From the NCBI RefSeq assembly GCF_008042075.1, contig NZ_RDBN01000037.1:1187692-1222612 (forward strand): a stretch of DNA of 34,921 nt, in the 5' to 3' direction. This DNA is from Streptomyces sp. UW30 (GTDB lineage Bacteria; Actinomycetota; Actinomycetes; Streptomycetales; Streptomycetaceae). The notes under the pieces are model-generated. The model ran no database searches. It saw only the letters and a list, made by a program, of their open reading frames with translations, and was not told where the DNA came from. Numbering within the stretch: the first letter of the stretch is position 1; every line of letters starts with the position of its first letter. This document shows positions 14,324 through 22,828 of the stretch, piece by piece. The position numbers and the translations under genes are program-made.

Positions 14324-14382
14324 CGCGTAATGCGCGCGCTCCTGGTATGGCGCCGCAGCCCACCTTCAGTCAGGAGAGACCG

Positions 14383-16359
14383 GTGTCAGACGTCCGTGTG
14401 ATCATCCAACGCGATTCCGAGCGGGAAGAACGCGTGGTGACGACGGGCACTACAGCCGCCGACCTCTTCGCCGGCGAGCGCTCGATCGTCGCCGCGCGCG
14501 TGGGCGGCGAGCTGAGGGATCTGTCGTACATGCTCGCCGACGGCGAGGAGGTCGAGGGCGTCGAGATCTCCTCCGAGGACGGCCTGAACATCCTGCGCCA
14601 CTCCACCGCGCATGTGATGGCGCAGGCCGTGCAGGAGCTCTTCCCCGAGGCCAAGCTGGGCATCGGCCCGCCGGTCAAGGACGGCTTCTACTACGACTTC
14701 GACGTCGAGAAGCCGTTCACGCCCGAGGATCTCAAGGCCATCGAGAAGAAGATGCAGGAGATCCAGAAGCGGGGGCAGAAGTTCGCCCGCCGCGTCGTCA
14801 CCGACGAGGGCGCCCGTGAGGAGCTCGCGAACGAGCCGTACAAGCTGGAGCTGATCGGCCTCAAGGGCTCGGCGTCCAGCGACGACGGCGCGGATGTCGA
14901 GGTCGGCGCCGGTGAGCTGACGATCTACGACAACCTCGACGCGAAGACCGGCGACCTGTGCTGGAAGGACCTCTGCCGCGGTCCCCACCTGCCGTCGACC
15001 CGCGCGATCCCGGCGTTCAAGCTGATGCGCAACGCGGCCGCCTACTGGCGCGGCAGCGAGAAGAACCCGATGCTCCAGCGCATCTACGGCACCGCCTGGC
15101 CGTCCAAGGACGAGCTCAAGGGCTACCTGGACTTCCTCGCCGAGGCCGAGAAGCGCGACCACCGCAAGCTGGGCAACGAACTCGACCTGTTCTCCATCCC
15201 GGAGCAGATCGGCTCCGGCCTGGCCGTCTTCCACCCCAAGGGCGGCATCATCCGCCGTGTGATGGAGGACTACTCGCGCCGCCGGCACGAGGAGGAGGGC
15301 TACGAGTTCGTCTACACCCCGCACGCGACGAAGGGGAAGCTCTTCGAGACGTCCGGGCACCTGGACTGGTACGCCGAGGGCATGTACCCGCCCATGCAGC
15401 TCGACGAGGGCGTGGACTACTACCTCAAGCCCATGAACTGCCCGATGCACAACCTGATCTTCGACGCGCGCGGGCGTTCCTACCGTGAACTGCCGCTGCG
15501 CCTCTTCGAGTTCGGGACCGTGTACCGGTACGAGAAGTCGGGCGTCGTGCACGGCCTCACGCGTGCGCGTGGCTTCACGCAGGACGACGCGCACATCTAC
15601 TGCACGCGCGAGCAGATGTCGGAGGAGCTCGACAAGACGCTCACCTTCGTCCTCGGCCTGCTGCGCGACTACGGTCTGACCGACTTCTACCTGGAGCTGT
15701 CCACCAAGGACCCGGAGAAGTTCGTCGGCTCCGACGAGGTCTGGGAGGAGGCGACCGAGACCCTGCGCCAGGTCGCCGAGAAGCAGGGCCTCCCGCTCGT
15801 GCCCGACCCGGGCGGCGCCGCCTTCTACGGGCCGAAGATCTCCGTCCAGACCAAGGACGCCATCGGCCGCACCTGGCAGATGTCGACGATCCAGCTCGAC
15901 TTCAACCTGCCGGAGCGCTTCGACCTGGAGTACACCTCCGCGGACGGCACCAAGCAGCGCCCGGTCATGATCCACCGCGCACTGTTCGGCTCCATCGAGC
16001 GGTTCTTCGCGGTGCTCCTGGAGCACTACGCGGGTGCCTTCCCGGCGTGGCTGGCCCCGGTCCAGGCGATCGGCATCCCGATCGGCGACGGGCACGTGGA
16101 CTACCTGCAGAAGTTCGCCGCGGCCGCCAAGAAGAAGGGCCTGCGCGTCGAGGTCGACTCCTCCTCGGACCGTATGCAGAAGAAGATCCGCAACGCCCAG
16201 AAGCAGAAGGTGCCCTTCATGGTGATCGCGGGCGACGAGGACATGGCCAACAACGCCGTCTCCTTCCGCTACCGCGACGGCTCGCAGGAGAACGGCATCG
16301 CGTTCGACGACGCCATCGCGAAGATCGCGCAGGTGGTCGAGGAGCGGGCGCAGGTCTGA
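14383..16359 (+). CDS. thrS: Threonyl-tRNA synthetase
   Basis: The 658-residue class II synthetase charges tRNA-Thr. The domains run in the usual order: N-terminal TGS domain (1-62), editing domain with HSTAH (73-77) and CRGPH (Cys198, His202), catalytic core, and C-terminal anticodon-binding domain from about 550. Zinc ligands that select threonine are visible as Cys353 (MNCPMH), His404 (QDDAH) and His531 (MIHRALFGS), spaced as in the E. coli enzyme. It can therefore both charge and proofread serine. The GTG at 14383 has AGGAGA seven bases upstream and gives the family length. An in-frame ATG at 14347 is possible but lacks a binding site. Its terminator is shared with the convergent channel gene. 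Confidence 0.98.
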   Translation: MSDVRVIIQRDSEREERVVTTGTTAADLFAGERSIVAARVGGELRDLSYMLADGEEVEGVEISSEDGLNILRHSTAHVMAQAVQELFPEAKLGIGPPVKDGFYYDFDVEKPFTPEDLKAIEKKMQEIQKRGQKFARRVVTDEGAREELANEPYKLELIGLKGSASSDDGADVEVGAGELTIYDNLDAKTGDLCWKDLCRGPHLPSTRAIPAFKLMRNAAAYWRGSEKNPMLQRIYGTAWPSKDELKGYLDFLAEAEKRDHRKLGNELDLFSIPEQIGSGLAVFHPKGGIIRRVMEDYSRRRHEEEGYEFVYTPHATKGKLFETSGHLDWYAEGMYPPMQLDEGVDYYLKPMNCPMHNLIFDARGRSYRELPLRLFEFGTVYRYEKSGVVHGLTRARGFTQDDAHIYCTREQMSEELDKTLTFVLGLLRDYGLTDFYLELSTKDPEKFVGSDEVWEEATETLRQVAEKQGLPLVPDPGGAAFYGPKISVQTKDAIGRTWQMSTIQLDFNLPERFDLEYTSADGTKQRPVMIHRALFGSIERFFAVLLEHYAGAFPAWLAPVQAIGIPIGDGHVDYLQKFAAAAKKKGLRVEVDSSSDRMQKKIRNAQKQKVPFMVIAGDEDMANNAVSFRYRDGSQENGIAFDDAIAKIAQVVEERAQV

Positions 16360-16381
16360 TCCGGCCGTACACGATCACGAG

Positions 16382-16410
16382 GCCCCCGGGAGGCTCAGCT
16401 CTCCGGGGGC
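16382..16410. terminator. Shared terminator of thrS and the K+ channel gene
   Basis: GCCCCCGG plus AG (16382-16392, one bulged G) pairs with CTCCGGGGGC (16401-16410). The right arm lies inside the last codons of the channel gene, whose stop (16395-16397) is in the loop. Confidence 0.8.
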
Positions 16411-17054
16411 TTCGTGTCGCTCTCGCGGGAGAAGATCTGTAGCAGCCAGGAGGAGAACGATCCCGTCACCGCGCCGAGCAGGGCGAGCCCGCCGGCCATC
16501 ATCCCTGTCGCGATCACCCGGCCGCGCGTGGTCACCGGGGTGATGTCGCCGTATCCGACCGTGGTGAGGGTCGCCGAGGCCCACCACAGCGCGTCCCCGA
16601 ACGTCCGCATGGTGGCGCCGGGCGCTCCGCGTTCGGCCTGGTAGACCGCGAGGGAACCGGCGAAGCCGAGCAGCAAGGTCGCCAGGCTCGCGTACGCGAT
16701 CACGCGCGCGTGCAGCGAGAGCCGGGGCTGCCCCTGCCGGCGCTGGATCACGTCGTAGAGCGGCACGATCCGCAGCGGCCGCAGCAACGGCAGGATGACC
16801 ACGACCGTGTGCAGGAAGTGGGTCCTGGCGAAGCGCAGGAAGCGCCCCCCGACGAGCCGCCAGCGCGTGACGTAGTCCACGGCGAACAGCAGCCACAGCG
16901 CGAGCATCGCGTACAGGCACACCTCCTTCCAGAAGGACGGCATGCTCACAGCAAGCACACGGGCGGCATAGGCGGCCAGGAAGACCAGTGACGCCAAGAA
17001 CAGCGGGATCTCGGTGCGCTGCTCCCAGCGGCTGTAAGGGCTGTCGTCGTCCAC
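16395..17054 (-). CDS. Voltage-gated-type potassium channel subunit
   Basis: A 219-residue membrane protein with a K+ selectivity filter TTVGYGD (164-170) between a pore helix (FGDALWWASATL) and a final membrane helix (180-208). Earlier hydrophobic segments lie near 16-36, 45-62, 81-100 and 117-138. The segment LLRPLRIVPLYDVIQRR resembles a voltage-sensor S4 but has few regularly spaced positive charges, so gating by voltage is uncertain. No RCK or cyclic-nucleotide domain follows. The family forms tetramers. The GTG at 17054 was chosen. A TTG at 17120 keeps the frame but would sit in the promoter of the divergent HIT gene. The binding site is weak either way, so the exact N-terminus is uncertain. 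Confidence 0.9.
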   Translation of the reverse strand: MDDDSPYSRWEQRTEIPLFLASLVFLAAYAARVLAVSMPSFWKEVCLYAMLALWLLFAVDYVTRWRLVGGRFLRFARTHFLHTVVVILPLLRPLRIVPLYDVIQRRQGQPRLSLHARVIAYASLATLLLGFAGSLAVYQAERGAPGATMRTFGDALWWASATLTTVGYGDITPVTTRGRVIATGMMAGGLALLGAVTGSFSSWLLQIFSRESDTKPPES

Positions 17055-17113
17055 CGGCTCAGCTTGGCCGGTGACGGCCCTCCCGTCGCCCCGGCGACAC
17101 GCCGCGAACGGAC

Positions 17114-17128
17114 GAAGCAATATGCTTC
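17114..17128 (+). promoter_or_regulatory. Palindrome overlapping the -10 of the leaderless HIT gene
   Basis: GAAGCA (17114-17119) and TGCTTC (17123-17128) are perfect inverted arms around ATA. TATGCT (17121-17126) inside it is a good -10 element ending six bases before the ATG at 17133, so transcription should begin at or near the start codon. A factor bound to the palindrome would block it directly. Confidence 0.55.
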
Positions 17129-17132
17129 ACGC

Positions 17133-17684
17133 ATGACGAGTGAGCCGGAGCAGCAGTGGGGAGTGGGGATCCAGGACGCGTTCCAGCGCCTGTGGACGCC
17201 CCATCGGATGGCCTACATCCAGGGTGAGAACAAGCCGACCGGTCCTGGTGCCGACGACGGCTGCCCCTTCTGCTCCATCCCGGCCAAGTCCGACGAGGAC
17301 GGTCTGATCGTCAAGCGCGGGGAGCAGGTCTACGCGGTCCTCAACCTGTACCCCTACAACGGCGGCCACCTGATGGTCGTGCCCTACCGTCACGTCGCCG
17401 ACTACACCGACCTCACCGAGCCGGAGACCATCGAGCTCGCGGCGCTGACCAAGCAGGCGATGACGGCCCTGCGCACCGCCTCAGGAGCCCACGGCTTCAA
17501 CATCGGCATGAACCAGGGCACGGTCGCCGGCGCCGGCATCGCGGCCCACCTGCACCAGCACATCGTCCCGCGCTGGGGCGGCGACACGAACTTCATGCCG
17601 GTCGTGGGGCATACGCGGGTGCTGCCGCAGCTGCTGGGGGACACGCGCAAGATGCTGGCGGAAGCCTGGCCGACGGTGAGCTAA
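17133..17684 (+). CDS. HIT-family nucleotide phosphorylase/hydrolase, Ap4A phosphorylase-like
   Basis: A 183-residue protein with the histidine triad HLHQHIV (139-145), in which the middle His (His141) should be the nucleophile. A CPFC pair (Cys44, Cys47) near the N-terminus suggests the zinc-binding HIT subgroup. It lies between thrS and the PIM gene set, as does M. tuberculosis Rv2613c, reported to be a diadenosine tetraphosphate (Ap4A) phosphorylase. Ap4A turnover is therefore the best guess. The ATG at 17133 lacks a leader: the -10 ends six bases upstream and no ribosome binding site exists. A frame extension to 17064 overlaps the channel start region and is not needed. Confidence 0.92.
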   Translation: MTSEPEQQWGVGIQDAFQRLWTPHRMAYIQGENKPTGPGADDGCPFCSIPAKSDEDGLIVKRGEQVYAVLNLYPYNGGHLMVVPYRHVADYTDLTEPETIELAALTKQAMTALRTASGAHGFNIGMNQGTVAGAGIAAHLHQHIVPRWGGDTNFMPVVGHTRVLPQLLGDTRKMLAEAWPTVS

Positions 17685-17753
17685 ATCAGCCCGTAGGGCG
17701 TTTGAGGACGAGGCCGTCAAGGCCGAAGGGGGGTCTGGGGGCGCAGCCCCCAG
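17685..17753. repeat. Dispersed Streptomyces-type intergenic repeat with terminator hairpin
   Basis: The segment starts right after the HIT stop codon and includes GCGTTTGAGGACGAGGCC and, at 17735-17753, CTGGGGGC/GCCCCCAG, a perfect 8-bp stem with loop GCA. From memory this composite repeat recurs between genes across many Streptomyces genomes. It can terminate both the HIT gene and the convergent gene ending at 17797. Confidence 0.8.
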
Positions 17754-17796
17754 CACCGGTCACCCAAACCCACCTCACGGCCCGACCGCCGCAGGC

Positions 17797-19458
17797 CTAC
17801 GCGTCGTAGACGTCCGCCTTGCGCGGCATCGGATCCTGCACCGACGTGCTCAGGAACGACGACCGCGCACCGAACTTCTCGGTGTCCACGCCGTTCTCAC
17901 CCAGCACCTTGATCGCCGCCGCGTGCACCACGCGCAGCACCGGTGTGGCCGCCCGCAGCGCGTCGTCGGCCATGAAGCGGTGCCGCCACGGCTGATCCGC
18001 CCACGCGTGCCGCAGTCCGAACGGCTCGGGGAGCCCTATCGTCCCGCCGAGCCAGTTCAGCAGCGGCGGATACCAGGAGATCGGGGCCCGCACCGCCAGC
18101 CGGACCACCTCGTCGGTGTTCACCAGCGGAAGCTTCACCTTGCGGGTCTCCCACGGCTTGAACGACTTGGTGACCTCCTTGGTCGGCGCTTCGGGCTTCT
18201 CCTGGAACAGCCCGTTCACCGGACCGAGGGCGTGCCCGGTCACCTCGATGCGCAACGTCTCGTGCAGCACGGTCACCGTGATCAGCATCGTGATGATCAA
18301 CTGGCCGTCCCACAGCGTCCACTGGACGCCCAGGTAGTGCCGGTCACCGCTGCCGAACTGCTGCTTGTTGCAGATGTCCTGGATCGCGTGCGTCTTGACC
18401 TGGTACGCCTCGACGTCCGTGCCCTCCGGCCGGGACACGGCCTTCGCGCCCTCGGCGATCGGCGTGACGACCCAGTGCCGTATCGAGGGCTTGGGAAAAC
18501 CACCGGTGTTGAGCGGACCGCGCTCCAGCATCCGCAACTTGTCATGGATGGACCGGATGACGTCCCAGCTGCGGAACGGGTGGATCTCCCGGGTCGGGTC
18601 GGCGGCCACCAGGTCCTCGGCGAGCTGCCAGCTGCCCCAGCGCGTGCCCATGCCCAGTATCCCCTTGGGCCCGGCGTAGAACACGGAGTTGGACTGCTGC
18701 TCGGCGCTCAGCTTGGCCAGGGACTGGCGCAGTTGCTCGGCCTGGGTCTCGGTGGGGCTGGTCGGCACCGCCTCCGGCACCTTCGCGCCGACGCTGCTGC
18801 CGGCCAGCAGGCTGTCCCAGCGCCCCCGCAGGTCCTTCGCGGTGCGCTCGCAGACCTGCTTCGCCCAGAACCAGCCGAGCACGGGCATGACGACCGAGGC
18901 CCGCGCATACAAGGCCCAGAATCCGGTGAACGGCATGCGGATCAGGAAGATCACCGCCAGCGCTCCCGCCGCGACGAGCAGCACGGAGGCGAGCGCGCCG
19001 CCCCGCTTCGCGTCCCGCTTGGCGATGGTGGTGCGCAACTGGAAGACCAGCAGCCACAGCAGCAGCCCGGGCAGGAACAGCACGCCGCAGATCACCATGA
19101 CGGCGCTGAGCATCCGGTCGCGTGCCTTGCGGATGTTGTTGGCGGCCAGGGCGTGCTCGACGACGACCTGCGGCTCGGTGCCGAAGGACTGGATCAAGGG
19201 CTTGCGGCCGCTGCCGAGCATGCGGTCGACGACGGCCCGTGAGTAGGCCTCACCCAGGTTGGGCCGGAAGATCTTCGCCCACTTGCGGCCGGCCTTGACG
19301 TCGGTCTTGTGCCATTCGTTGTCGGCCTTCTTGATGTCCTCGTACGGGTTGTCCCGGTAGGCCGCCGAGGCCAGCGCGAACGTCGCCGTCTGCCCCTCGC
19401 CGGCCGTGCGAGGCACCTGCGGACCGAAGATGTCCGCGTAACCGCTCTCAACGGTCAT
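17797..19458 (-). CDS. Membrane protein of unknown function
   Basis: A 553-residue protein that I do not recognise. Residues 1-110 are polar with a helical, basic stretch (KWAKIFRPNLGEAYSRAVVDRML). Hydrophobic segments lie near 117-140, 155-173 and 178-198. A long soluble C-terminal part then contains another hydrophobic patch (QLIITMLITVTVLHETLRIEV) that may be buried rather than membrane-spanning. A proposed layout is a soluble head, two or three membrane helices and a large soluble domain. The start at 19458 has GGGGGCGGGA just upstream. An extension to 19518 exists without support. The gene lies between conserved housekeeping genes, but its own homologues appear limited to streptomycetes as far as I recall. 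An operator-like TGATCA repeat lies in its promoter. Confidence 0.8.
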   Translation of the reverse strand: MTVESGYADIFGPQVPRTAGEGQTATFALASAAYRDNPYEDIKKADNEWHKTDVKAGRKWAKIFRPNLGEAYSRAVVDRMLGSGRKPLIQSFGTEPQVVVEHALAANNIRKARDRMLSAVMVICGVLFLPGLLLWLLVFQLRTTIAKRDAKRGGALASVLLVAAGALAVIFLIRMPFTGFWALYARASVVMPVLGWFWAKQVCERTAKDLRGRWDSLLAGSSVGAKVPEAVPTSPTETQAEQLRQSLAKLSAEQQSNSVFYAGPKGILGMGTRWGSWQLAEDLVAADPTREIHPFRSWDVIRSIHDKLRMLERGPLNTGGFPKPSIRHWVVTPIAEGAKAVSRPEGTDVEAYQVKTHAIQDICNKQQFGSGDRHYLGVQWTLWDGQLIITMLITVTVLHETLRIEVTGHALGPVNGLFQEKPEAPTKEVTKSFKPWETRKVKLPLVNTDEVVRLAVRAPISWYPPLLNWLGGTIGLPEPFGLRHAWADQPWRHRFMADDALRAATPVLRVVHAAAIKVLGENGVDTEKFGARSSFLSTSVQDPMPRKADVYDA

Positions 19459-19524
19459 TCCCGCCCCCGATCGCCGCACTGTCGCTTCTGCGGCCTTCCC
19501 GACTTCCGTACTGCGCACACCTGT

Positions 19525-19543
19525 TGATCAATGATCAGAGTAT
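19525..19543 (-). promoter_or_regulatory. TGATCA double palindrome beside a -10 element
   Basis: TGATCA-A-TGATCA (19525-19537) is two palindromic hexamers forming a perfect larger palindrome around one base. On the minus strand TACTCT (19543-19538) directly abuts it and fits a -10 element. The predicted start of the 17797-19458 gene therefore falls within the repeat, as for repressor control. Confidence 0.5.
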
Positions 19544-19663
19544 CCTCCGCCACCGACATTCGTCGGCGGACGGCCGAAGCCGCCCGCCGACGCGGAGGGG
19601 AGCGTTCCGCAAAGCCGCTCTCAGGGGCGCGGACAAGCGCCACTTGGTGGCGCCGGGCGCCAA

Positions 19664-21862
19664 CTACGAGGCGTCGCGTGCCTCTTCACGAATCCTTTCC
19701 GCGATCTGCGCCGGCATCGGTTCGTGCCGCGCGTACACCCGGTTGAAGCGCGCGGTGCCGTGTGACAGCGACCGCAGGTCGACGGAGTACCGGCCGATCT
19801 CGATCTCCGGCACCTCGGCCTTGATGAGCGTGCGGGCACCGCTGGTCTGCTCGGTGCCCAGAACACGGCCGCGCCGCCCGGAGAGGTCGCTCATCACGGC
19901 GCCGACGTAGTCGTCGCCGACGAGCACGGACACCTCGGCCACCGGCTCCAGCAGATGGATCTTCGTGTCCGCCGCCGCCTCCCGCAGCGCCAGCGCGCCG
20001 GCCGTCTGGAACGCGGCGTCGGAGGAGTCCACCGAGTGCGCCTTGCCGTCCAGCAGCGTGACCCGGATGTCGACGAGCGGATGGCCGGCCACGACCCCCT
20101 TGGCCGCCTGGGCCCGGATGCCCTTCTCCACCGACGGGATGAACTGCCGGGGCACCGCGCCGCCGACGACCTTGTCCACGAACTCGATGCCCGAGCCGCC
20201 CGGCAGCGGCTCCACCTCGATCTCGCAGATCGCGTACTGCCCATGGCCACCGGACTGCTTCACATGCCGGCCGCGGCCCGCCGCCTTGTTGGCGAACGTC
20301 TCCCGCAGCGAGACCTTGTGGGGTACGACGTCGACCTGCACGCCGTAGCGGTTGCGCAGCCGTTCGAGCGCGACGTCCGCATGCGCCTCGCCCAGGGCCC
20401 ACAGCACGACCTGGTGGGTGGACTGGTTCTGCTCGAGGCGCATGGTCGGGTCCTCGGCGACCAGCCGGGACAGGCCCTGCGACAGCTTGTCCTCGTCCGC
20501 CTTGCTGTGCGCCTGGATGGCCAGCGGCAGCAGCGGATCCGGCATCTGCCAGGGCTCCATCAGCAGCGGGTCGTCCTTGGAGGACAGCGTGTCGCCGGTC
20601 TCCGCGCGGCTGAGTTTCGCCACGCAGGCGAGGTCACCGGCGATGGCATGGCTGAGCGTGCGCTGCTGTTTGCCGAAGGGCGCGGACAGGGCGCCGATCC
20701 GCTCGTCGACGTCGTGGTCCTCGTGCCCGCGGTCGGCCAGCCCGTGTCCGGAGACGTGCACGGTCTCGTCGGGACGCAGGGTGCCGGAGAACACGCGCAC
20801 CATCGACACCCGGCCGACATAGGGGTCGGACGCCGTCTTCACGACCTCCGCGACCAGCGGCCCGTCCGGATCGCACAGCTTCAGCTCACGCGGCTTGCCG
20901 TTCACCGTGGTGACCCGTGGCGCCTCGCGCTCCAACGGGGTCGGGAAGCCCCCCGTGACCAGCTCCAGCACCTCGACCGTGCCGAGGCCCTGCCGGGCAC
21001 CGTCGGCGGCGGGTGCGGCGGCCAGGACGGGGAAGAACTTGCCGCGCGCGACGGCCCGTTCCAGGTCCTCGATCAGCGTCTTGACGTCGACCTGCTCGCC
21101 GCCGAGATAGCGGTCCATGAGGGTCTCGTCCTCGCTCTCGGCGATGATCCCCTCGATCAGCCGGTTGCGGGCCTCCTCGATCTCGGGCAGCTGGTCCTCG
21201 CCCGGCTCGGACTCCTTGCGCTCCCCGGAGGAGTACTCGAACAGCTTCTGCGACAGCAGCCCGATCAGCCCGGTCACGGGTGCGTGCCCGTCCGGGCCCT
21301 GCGGACCGTGCAGCGGCAGATACAGCGGGAGCACCGCGTCGGGGTCGTCCCCGCCGAAGGCCTCCGCGCAGATCCGCGTCATCTCCTCGTAGTCGGCCCG
21401 CGCGGCCTCCAGGTGCGTGACGACGATCGCGCGCGGCATGCCGACGGCCGCGCACTCCTCCCACACCATGCGGGTCGAGCCGTCCACGCCGTCCGAGGCG
21501 GAGACGACGAAAAGGGCCGCGTCCGCTGCTCGCAGACCGGCCCTCAGCTCCCCGACGAAGTCGGCGTATCCGGGGGTGTCGAGAAGGTTGACCTTGATGC
21601 CGTCCCATTCGACCGGCACCAGTGACAGCTGTACCGAGCGTTGCTGCCGGTGCTCGATCTCGTCGTAGTCCGAGACCGTGCCGCCGTCCTCCACGCGGCC
21701 CGCCCGGTTCACCGCCCCCGCCGTGAGTGCGAGGGCTTCCACCAAGGTGGTCTTGCCCGATCCGGAGTGGCCGACCAATACCACATTCCGTACGGACGCG
21801 GGGTGGTCGGCCGCTGTAGCCCTGCCGGCGGCTCCGGGGTGTGCGTTTGCCTTGTCGCCCAT
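19664..21862 (-). CDS. Elongation factor G-like protein (EF-G2)
   Basis: A 732-residue translational GTPase with the EF-G domain order. G1 is GHSGSGKT (31-38) and G3 is DTPGY (95-99). In place of the G4 motif NKxD there is VTHLE (149-152 = THLE). In switch I the usual RGIT is RSVQ (75-78), so the invariant Thr is absent. These are marks of the actinobacterial EF-G2 (FusA2) group. Mycobacterial EF-G2 is reported to bind guanine nucleotides but to lack ribosome-stimulated GTPase activity. It is therefore not the main translocase. GGAGG lies seven bases before the ATG at 21862. The open frame upstream to 22006 has no support. The gene diverges from the PIM operon. Confidence 0.93.
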   Translation of the reverse strand: MGDKANAHPGAAGRATAADHPASVRNVVLVGHSGSGKTTLVEALALTAGAVNRAGRVEDGGTVSDYDEIEHRQQRSVQLSLVPVEWDGIKVNLLDTPGYADFVGELRAGLRAADAALFVVSASDGVDGSTRMVWEECAAVGMPRAIVVTHLEAARADYEEMTRICAEAFGGDDPDAVLPLYLPLHGPQGPDGHAPVTGLIGLLSQKLFEYSSGERKESEPGEDQLPEIEEARNRLIEGIIAESEDETLMDRYLGGEQVDVKTLIEDLERAVARGKFFPVLAAAPAADGARQGLGTVEVLELVTGGFPTPLEREAPRVTTVNGKPRELKLCDPDGPLVAEVVKTASDPYVGRVSMVRVFSGTLRPDETVHVSGHGLADRGHEDHDVDERIGALSAPFGKQQRTLSHAIAGDLACVAKLSRAETGDTLSSKDDPLLMEPWQMPDPLLPLAIQAHSKADEDKLSQGLSRLVAEDPTMRLEQNQSTHQVVLWALGEAHADVALERLRNRYGVQVDVVPHKVSLRETFANKAAGRGRHVKQSGGHGQYAICEIEVEPLPGGSGIEFVDKVVGGAVPRQFIPSVEKGIRAQAAKGVVAGHPLVDIRVTLLDGKAHSVDSSDAAFQTAGALALREAAADTKIHLLEPVAEVSVLVGDDYVGAVMSDLSGRRGRVLGTEQTSGARTLIKAEVPEIEIGRYSVDLRSLSHGTARFNRVYARHEPMPAQIAERIREEARDAS

Positions 21863-22077
21863 GATCCTGCCTCCCGTGCACGGTGAGGTCACTGTGGGCG
21901 CGGACATACCGATCCGCGTGCGATGGCGGCTCCGGTGACGCCCGCGGTCCTTCGAGCTTTCCACTCCCGTCACGGTGCGTCCATACGGCGGACGCGATCC
22001 TGCCATCCGGGACTGGTGGACCCGGCCCGCTTACGCGCTGTACGAGTGCCCGGCGGTCGCACTCACGCGCGCGTGGC

Positions 22078-22083
22078 TACGAT
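22078..22083 (+). promoter_or_regulatory. Possible -10 element of the PIM operon
   Basis: TACGAT fits a vegetative -10 and would start transcription about 50 bases before the PIP synthase start codon. The -35 region is poor. The rest of the 276-base divergent gap (21863-22138) shows no clear repeats. Confidence 0.4.
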
Positions 22084-22138
22084 GGGCCAGCCGGTGGCCA
22101 GCAGGGGCCGCGGCGCCACACCGACCCTCGGGAAGGCC

Positions 22139-22828
22139 ATGCTGAACAAGTACGCGCGTGCATTCTTCACGCGTGTCCTCACCCCGTTCGCCGCGTTTCT
22201 GATCCGGCGGGGCGTCAGCCCCGACACCGTCACGCTCCTCGGCACCGCCGGCGTGGTCGCGGGCGCGCTGGTCTTCTACCCCATGGGCGAGTTCTTCTGG
22301 GGCACGGTCGTGATCACGCTGTTCGTGTTCTCCGACCTCGTCGACGGCAACATGGCCCGCCAGCTCGGCCGCTCCAGCCGATGGGGCGCCTTCCTGGACT
22401 CCACGCTCGACCGGGTCGCCGACGGTGCGATCTTCGGCGGCTTCATCCTCTGGTACGCCGGTGGCGGCGACGACCTCGTCCTGTGCGCGGTCTCGATCTT
22501 CTGCCTGGCCAGCGGCCAGGTGGTGTCGTACACCAAGGCCCGAGGCGAGTCGATCGGCCTGCCGGTCGCGGTCAACGGCCTGGTCGAGCGCGCGGAACGC
22601 CTGGTCATCTCCCTCGTCGCGGCCGGTTTCGCGGGCCTGCACAAGTTCGGGGTGCCCGGCATCCAGTACCTGCTGCCGGTCGCCCTGTGGATCGTCGCGG
22701 TCGGCAGCCTCGTCACGCTGATCCAGCGCGTCGTCACGGTCCGCCGCGAGTCCGCGGAGGCGGAGGCCGCGGCTGCCGCCCAGGAGAATCCGCAGAACGC
22801 CTCTCACGGGAGCGAGGCCGCCAAGTGA
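22139..22828 (+). CDS. pgsA: Phosphatidylinositol phosphate synthase (CDP-alcohol phosphatidyltransferase)
   Basis: A 229-residue membrane enzyme that joins CDP-diacylglycerol to inositol 1-phosphate, the first step of phosphatidylinositol and PIM lipid synthesis in actinomycetes. The CDP-alcohol phosphotransferase signature is complete: D66-x2-D69-G-x2-A-R-x8-G-x3-D87-x3-D91, the four Asp residues being metal ligands. About six membrane helices are predicted. The ATG at 22139 gives the known Streptomyces N-terminus MLNKYARAFF. GGAAGG is only two bases away, an unusually short spacing, and an ATG at 22082 is an in-frame alternative. The stop overlaps the acyltransferase GTG, as expected for a coupled operon. 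The substrate assignment rests on the linked acyltransferase and PimA genes. Confidence 0.94.
   Translation: MLNKYARAFFTRVLTPFAAFLIRRGVSPDTVTLLGTAGVVAGALVFYPMGEFFWGTVVITLFVFSDLVDGNMARQLGRSSRWGAFLDSTLDRVADGAIFGGFILWYAGGGDDLVLCAVSIFCLASGQVVSYTKARGESIGLPVAVNGLVERAERLVISLVAAGFAGLHKFGVPGIQYLLPVALWIVAVGSLVTLIQRVVTVRRESAEAEAAAAAQENPQNASHGSEAAK

Noticed and set aside
14262..14382. T-box riboswitch upstream of thrS
   Set aside because: The gap is 121 bases, and I find neither a T-box core sequence nor the long leader such a switch requires.
14386..16095. A 569-codon open frame on the minus strand inside thrS
   Set aside because: It mirrors the codon pattern of thrS and shows no domain.
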